A DNA stretch of 64,000 nucleotides from Nonomuraea sp. NEAU-A123 (GTDB lineage Bacteria > Actinomycetota > Actinomycetes > Streptosporangiales > Streptosporangiaceae), in NCBI RefSeq assembly GCF_018603905.1, contig NZ_JAHFZZ010000006.1, forward strand, positions 496,001-560,000, given 5' to 3'. The notes beneath the pieces were generated by a model. The model was given only the letters and a program-made list of their open reading frames with translations, ran no database searches and was not told where the DNA came from. Below, piece by piece: positions 24,674 to 34,124 of this stretch; position 1 is the first letter of the stretch, and each line of letters opens with the position of its first letter. The translations under genes and the position numbers were made by a program.

Positions 24674-26830
24674 TCAGGGGGCCCGTCTAGAAGAGGGCTG
24701 TTCCACCAGCGTGGCACCTGTCTCCGCCTCCAGGGCCGGGGCGTAGCCCGCGGCGCGCAGCGAGGCCATCGTCTCCCGCTCCGGGCTGGCGCTGATCAGC
24801 ACAGTCGGTGCGATCAGGCGCAGGCCGAGTGCGCGGAGCGGCTTGGCGTGGACGAGTTCGGCCAGTAGCGCCTCGTCGTCGGAGCGGATGCAGCAGCCGG
24901 ATCGCACCACCCGCATCCGGCCATGCGTCCGCCCCACGTCCTTGATCAGGTACTCCAGTGGCTGCGGGAGGTCGCCTTCCGCCACGGCCCGGAGGCGGGT
25001 GATCAGGGTGGCCGTTTCGTGGCCGGCGTCGAGGGCGTGCCGTACCGAGGCGTGGCTGATGCGCCACACCACCGCGTGCCCTTCCGATTCGCGGACGCCG
25101 ACCGTGTTCAGGAGGGCGGCCAGTTTCGCTTCCGGGGCGCCGGCCACCACGGCGGTCAGGTCGGTCTGGAAGCGGGCCGTGGTGCGGGGCGCGGGGAGCA
25201 TGCCGGTCAGGACGGGGGAGAGCGCGGTGTTCGGGGTCTTCCATGCCTGGCCGGTGCGGAGCAGGTCGAGCACGGTGTGGCCGAGCCGGGTCAGGGCGCC
25301 CTGGCCGATGACGCCGAGGAGCGCGGCCTCGCGCACGGTGGACTCGATGCGCTGGGCGCCGGCCGGGCCCCGCGGTATCCGGGCGGGGCGGTGCCAGGTC
25401 GCGGCGGCCACCAGGTAGGGAGCCGCGTCGGCCGCGCGTTGTGCGGGGGCGGCGGCCAGGGCCTCCAGCAGCGCGTAGCGCAGGCTGACCGCATCGGAGT
25501 CGTCGAGGCCGGTCAGGGCGACGGGCGTCTGGTCGGGGTCGGGCCACCACAGCGGGATGTCGCGGCAGACGGCCCAGGCGGCGAGGATCGGGACCAGCCG
25601 CTGGGCGGGCGCGTACGACAGCCAGCGGTCATAGGCCCGGGTGGGCAGGACGATGTGGGAGGGCGGCGGCACCTTGGCGCGGCGGTTGGCGGGGGGCTCG
25701 GCCGGTTCGGCCAGGAGGCCCAGCAGGCCGGCGCGGAAGCACAGCTCCAGCAGGAAGCGGACGGTCTCCGGCTCGGCGATGCCCTTGGCCAGGCGTTTGG
25801 TGTCGCGGATCGCGACCCCGCCGGATTTGCGGACGGTGAGCGGCTGTTCGGCGCAGCCGGCGAGCAGCCGTTCGAGTTGCCAGGCGAGCGTGCCGGCCGC
25901 GGCCTCGGCGGCGGGCTCGATGTCCTCGGCCCGCGGCAGGTCGCGGGGCTGGGGAGGGTGCGGGGTGAACGTCGCCCGTAGCTCGCCGCGGACCGCGATC
26001 GCCACCTCTACCGGCAGCTCGGCCACCTGGGGAACGCCTGACGGGAGCAGCAGCCCGCGCGCCGCCAGCCAGTCCGCGCCGGGATGCCCCGAGCCGCCGG
26101 CGAAGAAGACGTACTTGTTGCTGCCGTACGGGCCCGCCGGGTGGAAACAGAGGATCTCGATCAGGGGCCCTTCGTGCGCGAGCCGGCCCAGCAGTTCCGT
26201 GGCCGAGGCGGGCGCCTTCGCGAGCAGGGCGTGCAGCCGGTCCGGATCCGTCAGGAACGCCACGACGCTCCGCTCGGCGGCTTCCCGGCCCGGCGCCTTG
26301 TCCAGCTCCAGCGCGGCGGCCAGCCGATGGACCTCCGGCGCGTTGAAATACCGGGCGATGAGGTAGGCGGCGGGGCGGCCCAGGCCCATGCCGTCCGCCA
26401 GGTTCCGGTGGATATAGGGGGCCACCACGCACTGCTCGCCGTGGGGTGGCTGGAGCAGGGCCTGGTCGGCCAGCCGGGCCAGGGCCGCCTGCGCTTCCGC
26501 CCGCAGGTCCTGGTCCTGACCGGCGAGGAGGGTCAGCACCTCGGCTCGGGAGACCGCGCGTTCGTCCGGGTCGGGAACGCGCCAGTAGTCGTCGGGGATG
26601 GGGCCGTACCGCTGGGCGGACAGCCAGGCGATCGCGCCCAGCGCCTGGAGCTCCGGCAGGGTGCAGAAGCCCATCAACCGGGCGAGCACCTGGTCCTGTC
26701 TGAGCAGGTGGGCGTAGTCCTCCAGCGACGGCTCGCGACCCCGAACGCGTAGCGCGCCGCGATCGGCCAGGAGCGCCAGTTGCTCGGGAGTGCGCGTGGT
26801 GAGCCAGGCCATGAGGGCGTCGCTGGGCAT
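24674..26830 (-). CDS. Helicase C-terminal-associated domain protein
   Basis: A 718-residue cytoplasmic protein of the actinobacterial 'helicase-associated domain' family (Helicase_C_3 type). The C-terminus carries the segment PLEYLIKDVGRTHGRMRVV and a Cys pair (GCC), followed by LAELVHAKPLRALGLRLIAPTVL, typical of the XPB-like wing found with actinobacterial helicases. No Walker motifs are present, so it is not itself a helicase. It is probably a partner or relic of the DNA-repair helicase family. The ATG at 26830 fits family starts, though no clear Shine-Dalgarno is visible. Confidence 0.75.
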   Translation of the reverse strand: MPSDALMAWLTTRTPEQLALLADRGALRVRGREPSLEDYAHLLRQDQVLARLMGFCTLPELQALGAIAWLSAQRYGPIPDDYWRVPDPDERAVSRAEVLTLLAGQDQDLRAEAQAALARLADQALLQPPHGEQCVVAPYIHRNLADGMGLGRPAAYLIARYFNAPEVHRLAAALELDKAPGREAAERSVVAFLTDPDRLHALLAKAPASATELLGRLAHEGPLIEILCFHPAGPYGSNKYVFFAGGSGHPGADWLAARGLLLPSGVPQVAELPVEVAIAVRGELRATFTPHPPQPRDLPRAEDIEPAAEAAAGTLAWQLERLLAGCAEQPLTVRKSGGVAIRDTKRLAKGIAEPETVRFLLELCFRAGLLGLLAEPAEPPANRRAKVPPPSHIVLPTRAYDRWLSYAPAQRLVPILAAWAVCRDIPLWWPDPDQTPVALTGLDDSDAVSLRYALLEALAAAPAQRAADAAPYLVAAATWHRPARIPRGPAGAQRIESTVREAALLGVIGQGALTRLGHTVLDLLRTGQAWKTPNTALSPVLTGMLPAPRTTARFQTDLTAVVAGAPEAKLAALLNTVGVRESEGHAVVWRISHASVRHALDAGHETATLITRLRAVAEGDLPQPLEYLIKDVGRTHGRMRVVRSGCCIRSDDEALLAELVHAKPLRALGLRLIAPTVLISASPERETMASLRAAGYAPALEAETGATLVEQPSSRRAP

Positions 26831-26964
26831 GGCTGGCAGCGTAGTACGCGACGTGGTCAACGGCTTGGCAGACCGGGCGGAACGCACCCGCATGAACGAT
26901 GAACCCGCAGGTCTAGAGGCTGCTATCGGGGTATGACCCTCTGGGAGACGTAGGAGGCGCGCGC

Positions 26965-28230
26965 ATGCGAAGCGAGGGTGAGCGCATGCTGGGCGGCCTG
27001 CTGGGCGCGAGCCATCTGGCCTCCATCGAGGACCTGCCGGACTTGGTCGCCGAGCATGCCAAGCCGGCCGGGTTCCACCAGATCATGATCTACGTGGTCG
27101 ACCTGCAGCAGCAGTACCTCGTCCCGCTGCCCGGCCAGCACGACGCGGTGGGCGAGCCGCTGCGGTCGATCCGCATCGACTCCACGCTCGCCGGGCGGGC
27201 CTACCGCAATGTGGAGGTCGTCCAGGCCAGGCACGTCATCGAGACGGAGGCGGAGGCGGAGGCGGGGGCAGAGGGAGAGCCGGAGCCGCCGGCCGAGGAG
27301 GGACGGCGGCGGCTGTGGGTGCCGCTGCTCGACGGCACCGAACGGGTCGGCATGCTGGCGGTGACCGTTCCCGCGGCTGATGACGACATCGACTGGCGGG
27401 TGAAGCAGTTGGCGAGCCTGGTCTCGCTGCTGGTGATCAGCAAGCGCGACTTCAGCGACACCTACGCCTCGCTGGTGCGTACGGAGTCGATGACCCTGTC
27501 GGCCGAGGTGCTGTGGAACCTGATGCCGAGCGGCAGCTTCGCCAACGACAAGGTCGTGGTCGGCGCCGCGCTGGAGCCCGCTTACGACGTGGGCGGCGAC
27601 GTGTACGACTTCGCCCTCGCCGGCGACACGCTACACCTGTCGATCTTCGACGCCATGGGGCACGACACCTCCGCGGGGCTGACCGCGACGATCGCCGTCG
27701 GCGCCTGCCGCAACAACCGGCTACGGGGCACCGGCCTGCTGGCGGCCAGCGAGGCCATCGACGAGGCGATCGCCGAACAGTTCGGCGCCACCCGGTTCGC
27801 CACCGGCATCCTCGCCGACCTGAACCTCAAGACCGGCGAGCTGACCTGGGTCAACCGCGGGCACCACCCGCCGCTGGTGATCCGGCGGGGCCGCCGCGTC
27901 GCCACCCTGGAGACCGTGCCGTCGCCGCCGATGGGCTTCGGCCTGGGCCTGTCCGCCGGTCTGGAGCACTACCAGCTCGAACGCGGTGATCGCCTGCTCT
28001 TCTACACCGACGGCATCATCGAGGCGCAGAGCCCGGAAGGGGAGGAGTTCGGGCTCGAGCGGTTCATCGACTTCGTCGTACGCCGCGAAGCCGACGGGAT
28101 GTCGGCGCCGGAGACGCTGCGCCGGCTGATCCAGTCCATCCTCGAACACCAGCACGGCCGCCTCCAGGACGACGCCACGGTGCTGAGCGTCGAGTGGCAC
28201 GGCGAGAAGGAGCACCGGCTTACGATGTAA
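26965..28230 (+). CDS. GAF-SpoIIE (PP2C-type) phosphatase
   Basis: A 421-residue signalling phosphatase. The N-terminal ~160 residues look like a GAF sensor (PAGFHQIMIYVVDLQQQYL...). It is interrupted by an acidic Glu/Ala-rich insertion (ETEAEAEAGAEGEPEPP). A short coiled segment follows, then the PP2C domain with metal-binding motifs YDVGGDVYDF, DAMGHDTSAG and LLFYTDGIIEA. Such proteins dephosphorylate anti-anti-sigma factors in stress responses. GGAGG precedes the ATG. It ends 3 bp before cobQ, so the two may be cotranscribed. Confidence 0.9.
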   Translation: MRSEGERMLGGLLGASHLASIEDLPDLVAEHAKPAGFHQIMIYVVDLQQQYLVPLPGQHDAVGEPLRSIRIDSTLAGRAYRNVEVVQARHVIETEAEAEAGAEGEPEPPAEEGRRRLWVPLLDGTERVGMLAVTVPAADDDIDWRVKQLASLVSLLVISKRDFSDTYASLVRTESMTLSAEVLWNLMPSGSFANDKVVVGAALEPAYDVGGDVYDFALAGDTLHLSIFDAMGHDTSAGLTATIAVGACRNNRLRGTGLLAASEAIDEAIAEQFGATRFATGILADLNLKTGELTWVNRGHHPPLVIRRGRRVATLETVPSPPMGFGLGLSAGLEHYQLERGDRLLFYTDGIIEAQSPEGEEFGLERFIDFVVRREADGMSAPETLRRLIQSILEHQHGRLQDDATVLSVEWHGEKEHRLTM

Positions 28231-28233
28231 GCC

Positions 28234-29718
28234 ATGAACGGAGCGCTGCTGGTCGCCGGCACCACATCAGACGCGGGCAAGAGCGTCGTCACCGCCGGGA
28301 TCTGCCGCTGGCTGGCCCGCAAGGGGGTCCGCGTCGCGCCGTTCAAGGCCCAGAACATGTCACTGAACTCGTACGTCACCGCCGACGGCGCCGAGATCGG
28401 CCGTGCCCAAGCCGTGCAGGCGCGGGCCGCGGGCCTCGAACCCGTCGCCGACATGAACCCGATCCTGCTCAAGCCGGGCAGCGACCGCCGCAGCCAGGTG
28501 GTCCTGATGGGACAGCCGGTGGCCGACGTCGACGCGATGGAGTACGGCCGGCTCAAGGACCTGCTCCGCGAGAGCGCGCTGGCCTCGCTCGACCGGCTGC
28601 GAAGCTCGTACGACGTCGTCATCTGCGAGGGCGCCGGCAGCCCCGCGGAGATCAACCTGCGCCGGGGCGACATCGCCAACATGGGCCTGGCCAGGGCGGC
28701 GAACCTGCCGGTGATCGTGGTGGGCGACATCGACCGCGGCGGCGTCTTCGCCGCGTTCTACGGCACGGTCGGCCTGCTGGACGCCGCCGATCAAGCGCTT
28801 ATTTCCGGATTTGTGGTGAACAAGTTCCGCGGCGCGGCCGAGCTGCTCGAACCCGGCCTGGACATGCTCCGGGACCTCACCGGCCGCCGCGTGTACGGTG
28901 TGCTGCCCTGGCTGGACGGGCTCTGGCTGGACGTCGAGGACTCTCTCGCCCTCGGCAGCCGCTCGATCGCCCCGCAGCGGCCCCACGGCGACCAGACGCT
29001 CCGCGTGGCGGTGGTCAAGCTGCCGAGGATCTCCAACTTCACCGACCTCGACGCCCTGGCCGCCGAGCCGGGAGTGCTCGTCCGCTTCGTGACCGATCCG
29101 GCGGAGCTCGACGACGCCGACCTGGTGGTGCTGCCCGGCTCCCGCGCGACGGTCAGCGACCTGGCCTGGCTCCGCGACACCGGCCTGGCCGCCGCCGTCC
29201 GGCGGCGTACCGGACCCGTCCTCGGCATCTGCGGCGGCTACCAGATGCTCGCCCGCGAGATCCACGACGACGTCGAGTCGGGCGCCGGCCGGGTCGACGG
29301 TTTGGGCCTGCTTCCGGTCCGGGTCCGGTTCGCGGCGGGCAAGACGCTCGGCCGCCCGGCCGGTCACGCGTACGGGCATTCGGTCAGCGCGTACGAGATC
29401 CACCACGGCGTCGCGACCGTCGAAGGTGGCGAGCCGTTCCTCGACGGCTGCCGCGCGGGCGACGTGTGGGGCACCACCTGGCACGGCGCGCTGGAGAACG
29501 ACGGCTTCCGCCGCGCCTTCCTCACCGATGTGGCCGAGCGGGCCGGGCGTGCCTTCGTCCCGGCGCCGGACACGGACTTCGCCCTGCTGCGCGAGAACCG
29601 CCTGGACGCGCTCGGCGACCTGGTCGAACACCACCTCGACACGGACGCCCTGCTCGACCTGATCGAGCACGGCCCGCCCGCCGTCCCGCTCCTCCCGCCG
29701 GGGGCTAGCGCAGGGTGA
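28234..29718 (+). CDS. cobQ: Cobyric acid synthase CobQ
   Basis: A 494-residue glutamine-dependent amidotransferase that makes four amides on adenosylcobyrinic acid a,c-diamide in cobalamin synthesis. The N-terminal synthetase domain has the P-loop-like GTTSDAGKS and VAPFKAQNMSLNS. The C-terminal class I amidotransferase domain has the nucleophile Cys333 (GICGGYQML) and His417 (TTWHGALEN). Length and motifs are complete. Its cobalamin partners cobL and cobT lie about 32 kb away in this window. It overlaps the convergent acyltransferase gene by 14 bp. Confidence 0.95.
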   Translation: MNGALLVAGTTSDAGKSVVTAGICRWLARKGVRVAPFKAQNMSLNSYVTADGAEIGRAQAVQARAAGLEPVADMNPILLKPGSDRRSQVVLMGQPVADVDAMEYGRLKDLLRESALASLDRLRSSYDVVICEGAGSPAEINLRRGDIANMGLARAANLPVIVVGDIDRGGVFAAFYGTVGLLDAADQALISGFVVNKFRGAAELLEPGLDMLRDLTGRRVYGVLPWLDGLWLDVEDSLALGSRSIAPQRPHGDQTLRVAVVKLPRISNFTDLDALAAEPGVLVRFVTDPAELDDADLVVLPGSRATVSDLAWLRDTGLAAAVRRRTGPVLGICGGYQMLAREIHDDVESGAGRVDGLGLLPVRVRFAAGKTLGRPAGHAYGHSVSAYEIHHGVATVEGGEPFLDGCRAGDVWGTTWHGALENDGFRRAFLTDVAERAGRAFVPAPDTDFALLRENRLDALGDLVEHHLDTDALLDLIEHGPPAVPLLPPGASAG

Positions 29719-30718
29719 GCCGCTGGGCGCTGATCCAGTCGTCGATGAGCTCCCACTGGTCGTACAGCCAGCGGATCCGCGCCTCGCGGTCCTTGGGGAT
29801 GCGTGCGGCGGGCACCCGCCACCACTTCGCGGTGATGTGCGCGCTGACCGGTAGTTTGCGCCACACGTCGCCCACCGTGATGAGGTCGTCCAGGCCGGTG
29901 TGCGCGACGAAGACGACGTCGGCCGACGGGCAGGACTCGATGGCCGCGATGGCGCCACCGGGGCGCGGCGGCAGCAGGTGATCCATGCCGCGGGCCCGTG
30001 ACGCCTCCTCGTCCAGCCCCTTCTCCTCCAGCCGCCTGATCGCCAGCCGGCGGCGCCGCGGGGTGAAGTTGCCGCCCTCCGGGAAGATCACCAGCGCGTC
30101 GTCCTCGTCCATGGTCGAGGACAGCCGCTTGATCTCGTCGATGATGCCGCTCTCGGCGGTACGGCGGGGCACGAAGGCGTTCGGCAGCCGGTTGACCATC
30201 ACGTCCAGCGACGGGTCGAACTGCAGCGCCGCCTTCATCACGATCCGGGGCCGCCGGTCGTACAGGGAGAGCAGGTGATAGATCAGCAGGAAGGAGTCGC
30301 CGGGACCCGCGTGGCGGGCCAGGACGATCACCGGGTGGGTGAGGCGGGCGGCCTGTTCCTCTTCGGTGAGCGGCGGTTCGTGGATGTCGACGGTGAGGCG
30401 GAAGATCCGTACGGCGGCGGCGTACACCTTGGTCAGGAACCATTTGATCAGCGCGTAGTGCCGCTCCTGCTGCCGGTCGCGGCCGAACGCGCCGGCCACC
30501 CAGAGCACGAGGCAGGCGACGAGCACCGCCGACTCCAGCGTCAACCATGCCACCCCGAACCAGGCGAACCGCAGCCCGCGTCGCTGTGGCGGCGCGAGCC
30601 GCAGCGACGCGGCGAACGTCACCACGACCCACACTGGCAGCGTGACGAGCGCGAACACGGTCACGACGATGACGAGTGGAGCGAGGATGAGGCGCCGCAG
30701 AATGCGTGGTGGCAGCAA
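29705..30718 (-). CDS. Membrane acyltransferase (PlsC-like, 1-acylglycerol-3-phosphate type)
   Basis: A 337-residue acyltransferase. Two N-terminal hydrophobic segments (about 10-38 and 52-78) anchor it. The catalytic H-x4-D is HAGPGD (His136, Asp141) and the substrate motif is FPEGGN (212-217). It probably acylates lysophosphatidate or another membrane lipid. The start is a TTG at 30718, supported by TGGAGG six bases upstream. It follows the patatin gene by 25 bp, so acyl transfer and acyl hydrolysis may be co-regulated. Confidence 0.88.
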   Translation of the reverse strand: MLPPRILRRLILAPLVIVVTVFALVTLPVWVVVTFAASLRLAPPQRRGLRFAWFGVAWLTLESAVLVACLVLWVAGAFGRDRQQERHYALIKWFLTKVYAAAVRIFRLTVDIHEPPLTEEEQAARLTHPVIVLARHAGPGDSFLLIYHLLSLYDRRPRIVMKAALQFDPSLDVMVNRLPNAFVPRRTAESGIIDEIKRLSSTMDEDDALVIFPEGGNFTPRRRRLAIRRLEEKGLDEEASRARGMDHLLPPRPGGAIAAIESCPSADVVFVAHTGLDDLITVGDVWRKLPVSAHITAKWWRVPAARIPKDREARIRWLYDQWELIDDWISAQRLTLR

Positions 30719-30743
30719 CGTCGGCCTCCAGGTGGTCAGATCT

Positions 30744-31556
30744 TCATCGTCCTCTTGTCCGGAGATATCTGGAAGATGCGTGGTAGGCCCGTTCGATGTA
30801 ATGGGAGATCTGTGACAGGTCGCGATAGCGGAGGTTCGACATCGGCTGCGTCGCCCCGGCGGGCAGCACGTGCACCTCGACGTCGGGCGGCAGCGTGGCC
30901 ATCTCCTCGGCGAACCGGTGCCTGCGCGCGATCTCGAACGCCACCATGCCCACCTCCCAGGGCCGCCGCGGCACGCTGAGCGGGCGCTCGATCCGCCCGA
31001 CGTGCAGGACGTAGACGCGCTTGGCGCCCAGTTGCACGGCCCGGCCGACGGGGATGCTGTGCACCAGGCCGCCGTCGAAGAAGTGCTCGCCGCCGATGGA
31101 GACGGGCGGCAGCAGCCCGGGCACCGCGCACGAGGCGAGCACGGCGTCGATCAGCGGCCCCTGGTCGAACCAGTGGGCGGTGGCCCGCTCCACCGAGGCC
31201 GCCACGCACTGGAACGGCACGGCCAGCTCCTCGATCTCTGAAACCGGCAGCATCTCGCTCAACAACGCTCGAAGCGGCCCGATCGGGTGCAGATGGGTGC
31301 CGGTCCTCGCCAAGGTGGACAGCCGGGTGACCCAGGAACCGGCGAACGCCGTACGGACCACATCGGAACGCCACAGTGACGACAGCTGCTCCACCGCGCG
31401 GGAGGGGTCGGCGGCCAGCAGCACCCCGTTCAGTGCGCCGATGGACGTGCCCACCACGAGGTCGGGCACGATGCCCTCCTCGTCGAGCGCCTGGAGCATG
31501 CCCACTTCGTGCGCGCCTAGCACGCCGCCACCACCGAGCACGAACGCCGTCTGCAC
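30744..31556 (-). CDS. Patatin-like phospholipase
   Basis: A 270-residue cytoplasmic patatin. It has the oxyanion loop GGGGVLGAHEVG, the nucleophile elbow GTSIG (Ser38) and the catalytic Asp161 in FFDGGLVHS, so the Ser-Asp dyad is complete. The family hydrolyses acyl esters of phospholipids or acylglycerols. The start is a GTG at 31556 without an obvious Shine-Dalgarno, 20 bp after the lysE-type gene. It lies directly upstream of the acyltransferase and may form a lipid-remodelling pair with it. Confidence 0.9.
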   Translation of the reverse strand: MQTAFVLGGGGVLGAHEVGMLQALDEEGIVPDLVVGTSIGALNGVLLAADPSRAVEQLSSLWRSDVVRTAFAGSWVTRLSTLARTGTHLHPIGPLRALLSEMLPVSEIEELAVPFQCVAASVERATAHWFDQGPLIDAVLASCAVPGLLPPVSIGGEHFFDGGLVHSIPVGRAVQLGAKRVYVLHVGRIERPLSVPRRPWEVGMVAFEIARRHRFAEEMATLPPDVEVHVLPAGATQPMSNLRYRDLSQISHYIERAYHASSRYLRTRGR

Positions 31557-31576
31557 AGGAGCACGTTACCGGGAAC

Positions 31577-32188
31577 CTAGTTGTCCAAGGCCAACCGGAT
31601 GCCGAAAGCGACGATCACGATGCCCGTCACGCGGTCCAGCAGCCGCCTGACGGCCGGGGTACGCAGGGCGCCGCTCATCAGGGCCGCACAGCCGACCAGC
31701 ACGGCGCTCCACAGCAGACCCTCGCCCACGTGGACCCCCGCCAGGAGCAGGCCCATGGCCGCGTGCGGGGCGTCCGCCGGGATGAACTGCGGCAGCATCG
31801 CCACGTAGAAGGCGCCTACCTTGGGGTTCAGCAGGTTGGTGATCAGGCCGCGCCGGAAGCCGCTGCCGAAGCCGGTCTCCGCCGTGCCCTCCTGCGCCTT
31901 CGTCCTGGTCACGAGCATGCGGATGCCCATCCAGACCAGGTAAGCGGCGCCGGCCCAGCGCAGGATGTCGTAGGCCAGATGGGAGGCGGCCAGGAGCGTG
32001 GACAGACCCACCGCGGTCAACAGGCCCCAGGTGAGCGTGCCGAGCTGGATGCCCAGGACGACGCCCCAGGCCGGCCGCCTGCCGGACAGCAGGGACGTAC
32101 GCAGGATGAGCGCCGTGTCGAGGCCCGGCGTGATGGTCAGGAGGGCGACCACCGCGGCGAACGACCAGATGGAGGGGGCTATGTCCAT
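31577..32188 (-). CDS. LysE family translocator
   Basis: A 203-residue, six-TM exporter of the LysE/RhtB family. Signature features are the N-terminal LLTITPGLDTALILRTSL and the mid-region GLITNLLNPKVGAFYVAMLPQF. These proteins export amino acids or related small molecules. The ATG at 32188 is preceded by an A/G-poor region, so its ribosome site is weak. It lies downstream of the quinone oxidoreductase behind a hairpin. Confidence 0.9.
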   Translation of the reverse strand: MDIAPSIWSFAAVVALLTITPGLDTALILRTSLLSGRRPAWGVVLGIQLGTLTWGLLTAVGLSTLLAASHLAYDILRWAGAAYLVWMGIRMLVTRTKAQEGTAETGFGSGFRRGLITNLLNPKVGAFYVAMLPQFIPADAPHAAMGLLLAGVHVGEGLLWSAVLVGCAALMSGALRTPAVRRLLDRVTGIVIVAFGIRLALDN

Positions 32189-32221
32189 GTTCGGGAGCGT
32201 AGTTCACGCTGTTCGTGCGGC

Positions 32222-32253
32222 GGGAGGCGGCCGTGCGTGCACCGCCGCCTCCC
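32222..32253 (-). terminator. Hairpin between quinone oxidoreductase and lysE-type gene
   Basis: GGGAGGCGG (32222-32230) pairs with CCGCCTCCC (32245-32253) across a 14-base loop that can pair further. It lies 11 bp after the oxidoreductase stop on the minus strand and probably ends that transcript. Confidence 0.55.
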
Positions 32254-32263
32254 AGCAGGAGGC

Positions 32264-33211
32264 CTAGGGAACCAGGATCAGCTTGCCCGTCGTACGGCGA
32301 GCGGCGAGGTCCTCGTGCGCACGGCCCGCCTCGGCCATCGGATACCGGTGCGAGACGTTGATCTTCAGCTCGCCGGCGGCGATCCAGCCGAACAGGTCGG
32401 AGGCCCGCCACAGCAGTTCCTCCCGATCGGCGATGTAGTGGACCAGGGTCGGCCTGGTCAGGAAGAGCGAGCCCGACTTGTTCAGTCGCTGCGGATCGAG
32501 CGGCGGCACGGGGCCGCTGGCCGCCCCGTACAGCGCCATGAGCCCGCGCGGCCGCAGCGCCTCCAGCCCGCCGTCGAACGTGGCCGCCCCCACGCCGTCG
32601 TAGACCACGTCCACCTGCCCGCGGAGCACGTCGGCGAAGTCGTCGTAGCGCAGCACCTCGTCGGCTCCGGCCGCGCGGGCCACCTTCTCCTTCTCCTCGC
32701 TGGAGACGGTGGTGTGCACGGTCGCGCCCCTGAGCTTGGCGAGCTGGATCAGCAGCTGGCCCATGCCACCGGCGCCCGCGTGCACGAGGACGCTGTCGCC
32801 CGGCTTCACCTCGTACGTGGAGTGCGTGAGGTAGTGGGCGGTCATGCCCTGCAGCATCGTCGCGGCGGCCAGCTCGGCGGAGACGGAGGCGGGCACCGGA
32901 ACCACCCGCGCGGCCGGGACCGCGACCTTCTCGGCGTAGCTGCCGAGCACGTTGGCCCACGCCACGGTGTCGCCGACGGACACGTCGGTCACATCGGGGC
33001 CCACGGCGGAGACGACACCGGCCCCTTCCGAGCCGAGCGGGCTGGGCAGAGCGAGCGGATACGCCCCCGAGCGCTGGTAGATGTCGATGAAGTTGACGCC
33101 GCTGGCGGCGACGTCGACCACGACTTGTCCGTCACCCGGCTCCGGGTCGGGATGCTCGGTGTACTCGAGGACCTCTGGGCCGCCATGGGCGGTGATGACT
33201 ATGGCACGCAT
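32264..33211 (-). CDS. NADPH:quinone oxidoreductase (zeta-crystallin-like MDR)
   Basis: A 315-residue zinc-free MDR enzyme. It starts MRAIVITAHGGPEVLEY, has the quinone-reductase signature GVNFIDIYQRSGAYP, and binds NADPH through VLVHAGAGGMGQLLIQLAK. The zinc-ligand Cys/His of alcohol dehydrogenases are absent, as expected for quinone reductases. The family reduces quinones or enones with NADPH. It appears to be transcribed alone. Confidence 0.92.
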   Translation of the reverse strand: MRAIVITAHGGPEVLEYTEHPDPEPGDGQVVVDVAASGVNFIDIYQRSGAYPLALPSPLGSEGAGVVSAVGPDVTDVSVGDTVAWANVLGSYAEKVAVPAARVVPVPASVSAELAAATMLQGMTAHYLTHSTYEVKPGDSVLVHAGAGGMGQLLIQLAKLRGATVHTTVSSEEKEKVARAAGADEVLRYDDFADVLRGQVDVVYDGVGAATFDGGLEALRPRGLMALYGAASGPVPPLDPQRLNKSGSLFLTRPTLVHYIADREELLWRASDLFGWIAAGELKINVSHRYPMAEAGRAHEDLAARRTTGKLILVP

Positions 33212-33260
33212 ACCCCTAGTCAACTCCCCTTTGAGACCCGCCGATTCCACCTTCGGCCAA

Positions 33261-34118
33261 TCATCGGTCGAGCCTGGCGAGCGCGCCGGCCTCCAGGGCG
33301 ACCCAGATCGCGCCGTCGGGGCCCACCGTGAGGCCGTGCGGCTCGGCCGGGACGCCGAGCGACGGCAGGTCGTACTCCTCGATGGCGCCCTCGGTCGTGA
33401 TGCGGCCCACGCGGTTGGCGCCCCACTCGGTGAACCAGAGGGCGCCGTCGGCCCCGGCGACGATGGCGTGCGGCCGGGAGGCCCGATCCGGCAACGGATA
33501 TTCAATGATTTTTCCGGAAACGTCCACACGGCCGATCTGGCCCGCGCCGATCTCCACGAACCACAGCGCCCCATCCGGGCCCGCGGTGATGCCCACCGGC
33601 GCGGCCCCCTCCGTCGGCAGCTCATGGATCGTCACCGCGCCCGACAGCGCGATGCGGCCGATGGCGTTGCCCTGGTTGAGCGTGAACCACAGGGCGTCGT
33701 CAGGCCCTGCCGTGATGCCCGAGGGCATGCCGCCCATCACCGGGATCTCGAACTCCGTCCGCGCCCCGTCCGCCGCGATGCGCCCGATCTTGTCGGCCCG
33801 CGTCCGCGTGAACCACATGGCCCCGTCCGGCCCGGCGGTGATTCCGTACGGGCTCTCCGCCTCGAACGCGGTCACCTGACCCGCCTCGGTGATCCGCCCC
33901 ACCCGGCCACCCTGGAACTCGGTGAACCACATGGCCCCGTCAGCCCCGGGCGCGATCACCGTCGGCCCGCCGTCCGCCGGGTCGAGCTGGTGGATCACGG
34001 GCTCCGCACCGGGCACCAGCCTGCCGACCCGCCCCTGGTGCACCAGAGTGAACCAGAGCGCGCCGTCGGGGCCGGTGGCGATGCCGTACGGAGCTCCGTC
34101 AGAGATCTCGATCAGCAT
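33261..34118 (-). CDS. Virginiamycin B lyase (Vgb)-like seven-bladed propeller
   Basis: A 285-residue protein built from seven repeats of the form GPDGALWFT, one per blade. Vgb lyases linearise streptogramin B antibiotics with no water or cofactor other than Mg2+. Candidate catalytic residues lie in RPHAIVAG, ALWFTEWGANRVGRI and AEPHGLTVG. Many actinobacterial homologues have never been tested and may bind other ligands. It starts 6 bp after the stop of a Ser/Thr kinase gene, so a sensing or signalling role is also possible. Confidence 0.8.
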   Translation of the reverse strand: MLIEISDGAPYGIATGPDGALWFTLVHQGRVGRLVPGAEPVIHQLDPADGGPTVIAPGADGAMWFTEFQGGRVGRITEAGQVTAFEAESPYGITAGPDGAMWFTRTRADKIGRIAADGARTEFEIPVMGGMPSGITAGPDDALWFTLNQGNAIGRIALSGAVTIHELPTEGAAPVGITAGPDGALWFVEIGAGQIGRVDVSGKIIEYPLPDRASRPHAIVAGADGALWFTEWGANRVGRITTEGAIEEYDLPSLGVPAEPHGLTVGPDGAIWVALEAGALARLDR

Positions 34119-34124
34119 GTGTGG

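Noticed and set aside
31566..32960. A 464-codon minus-strand frame covering both the quinone oxidoreductase and LysE regions
   Set aside because: It is an off-frame reading of both genes and includes the intergenic hairpin; no domain is recognisable.
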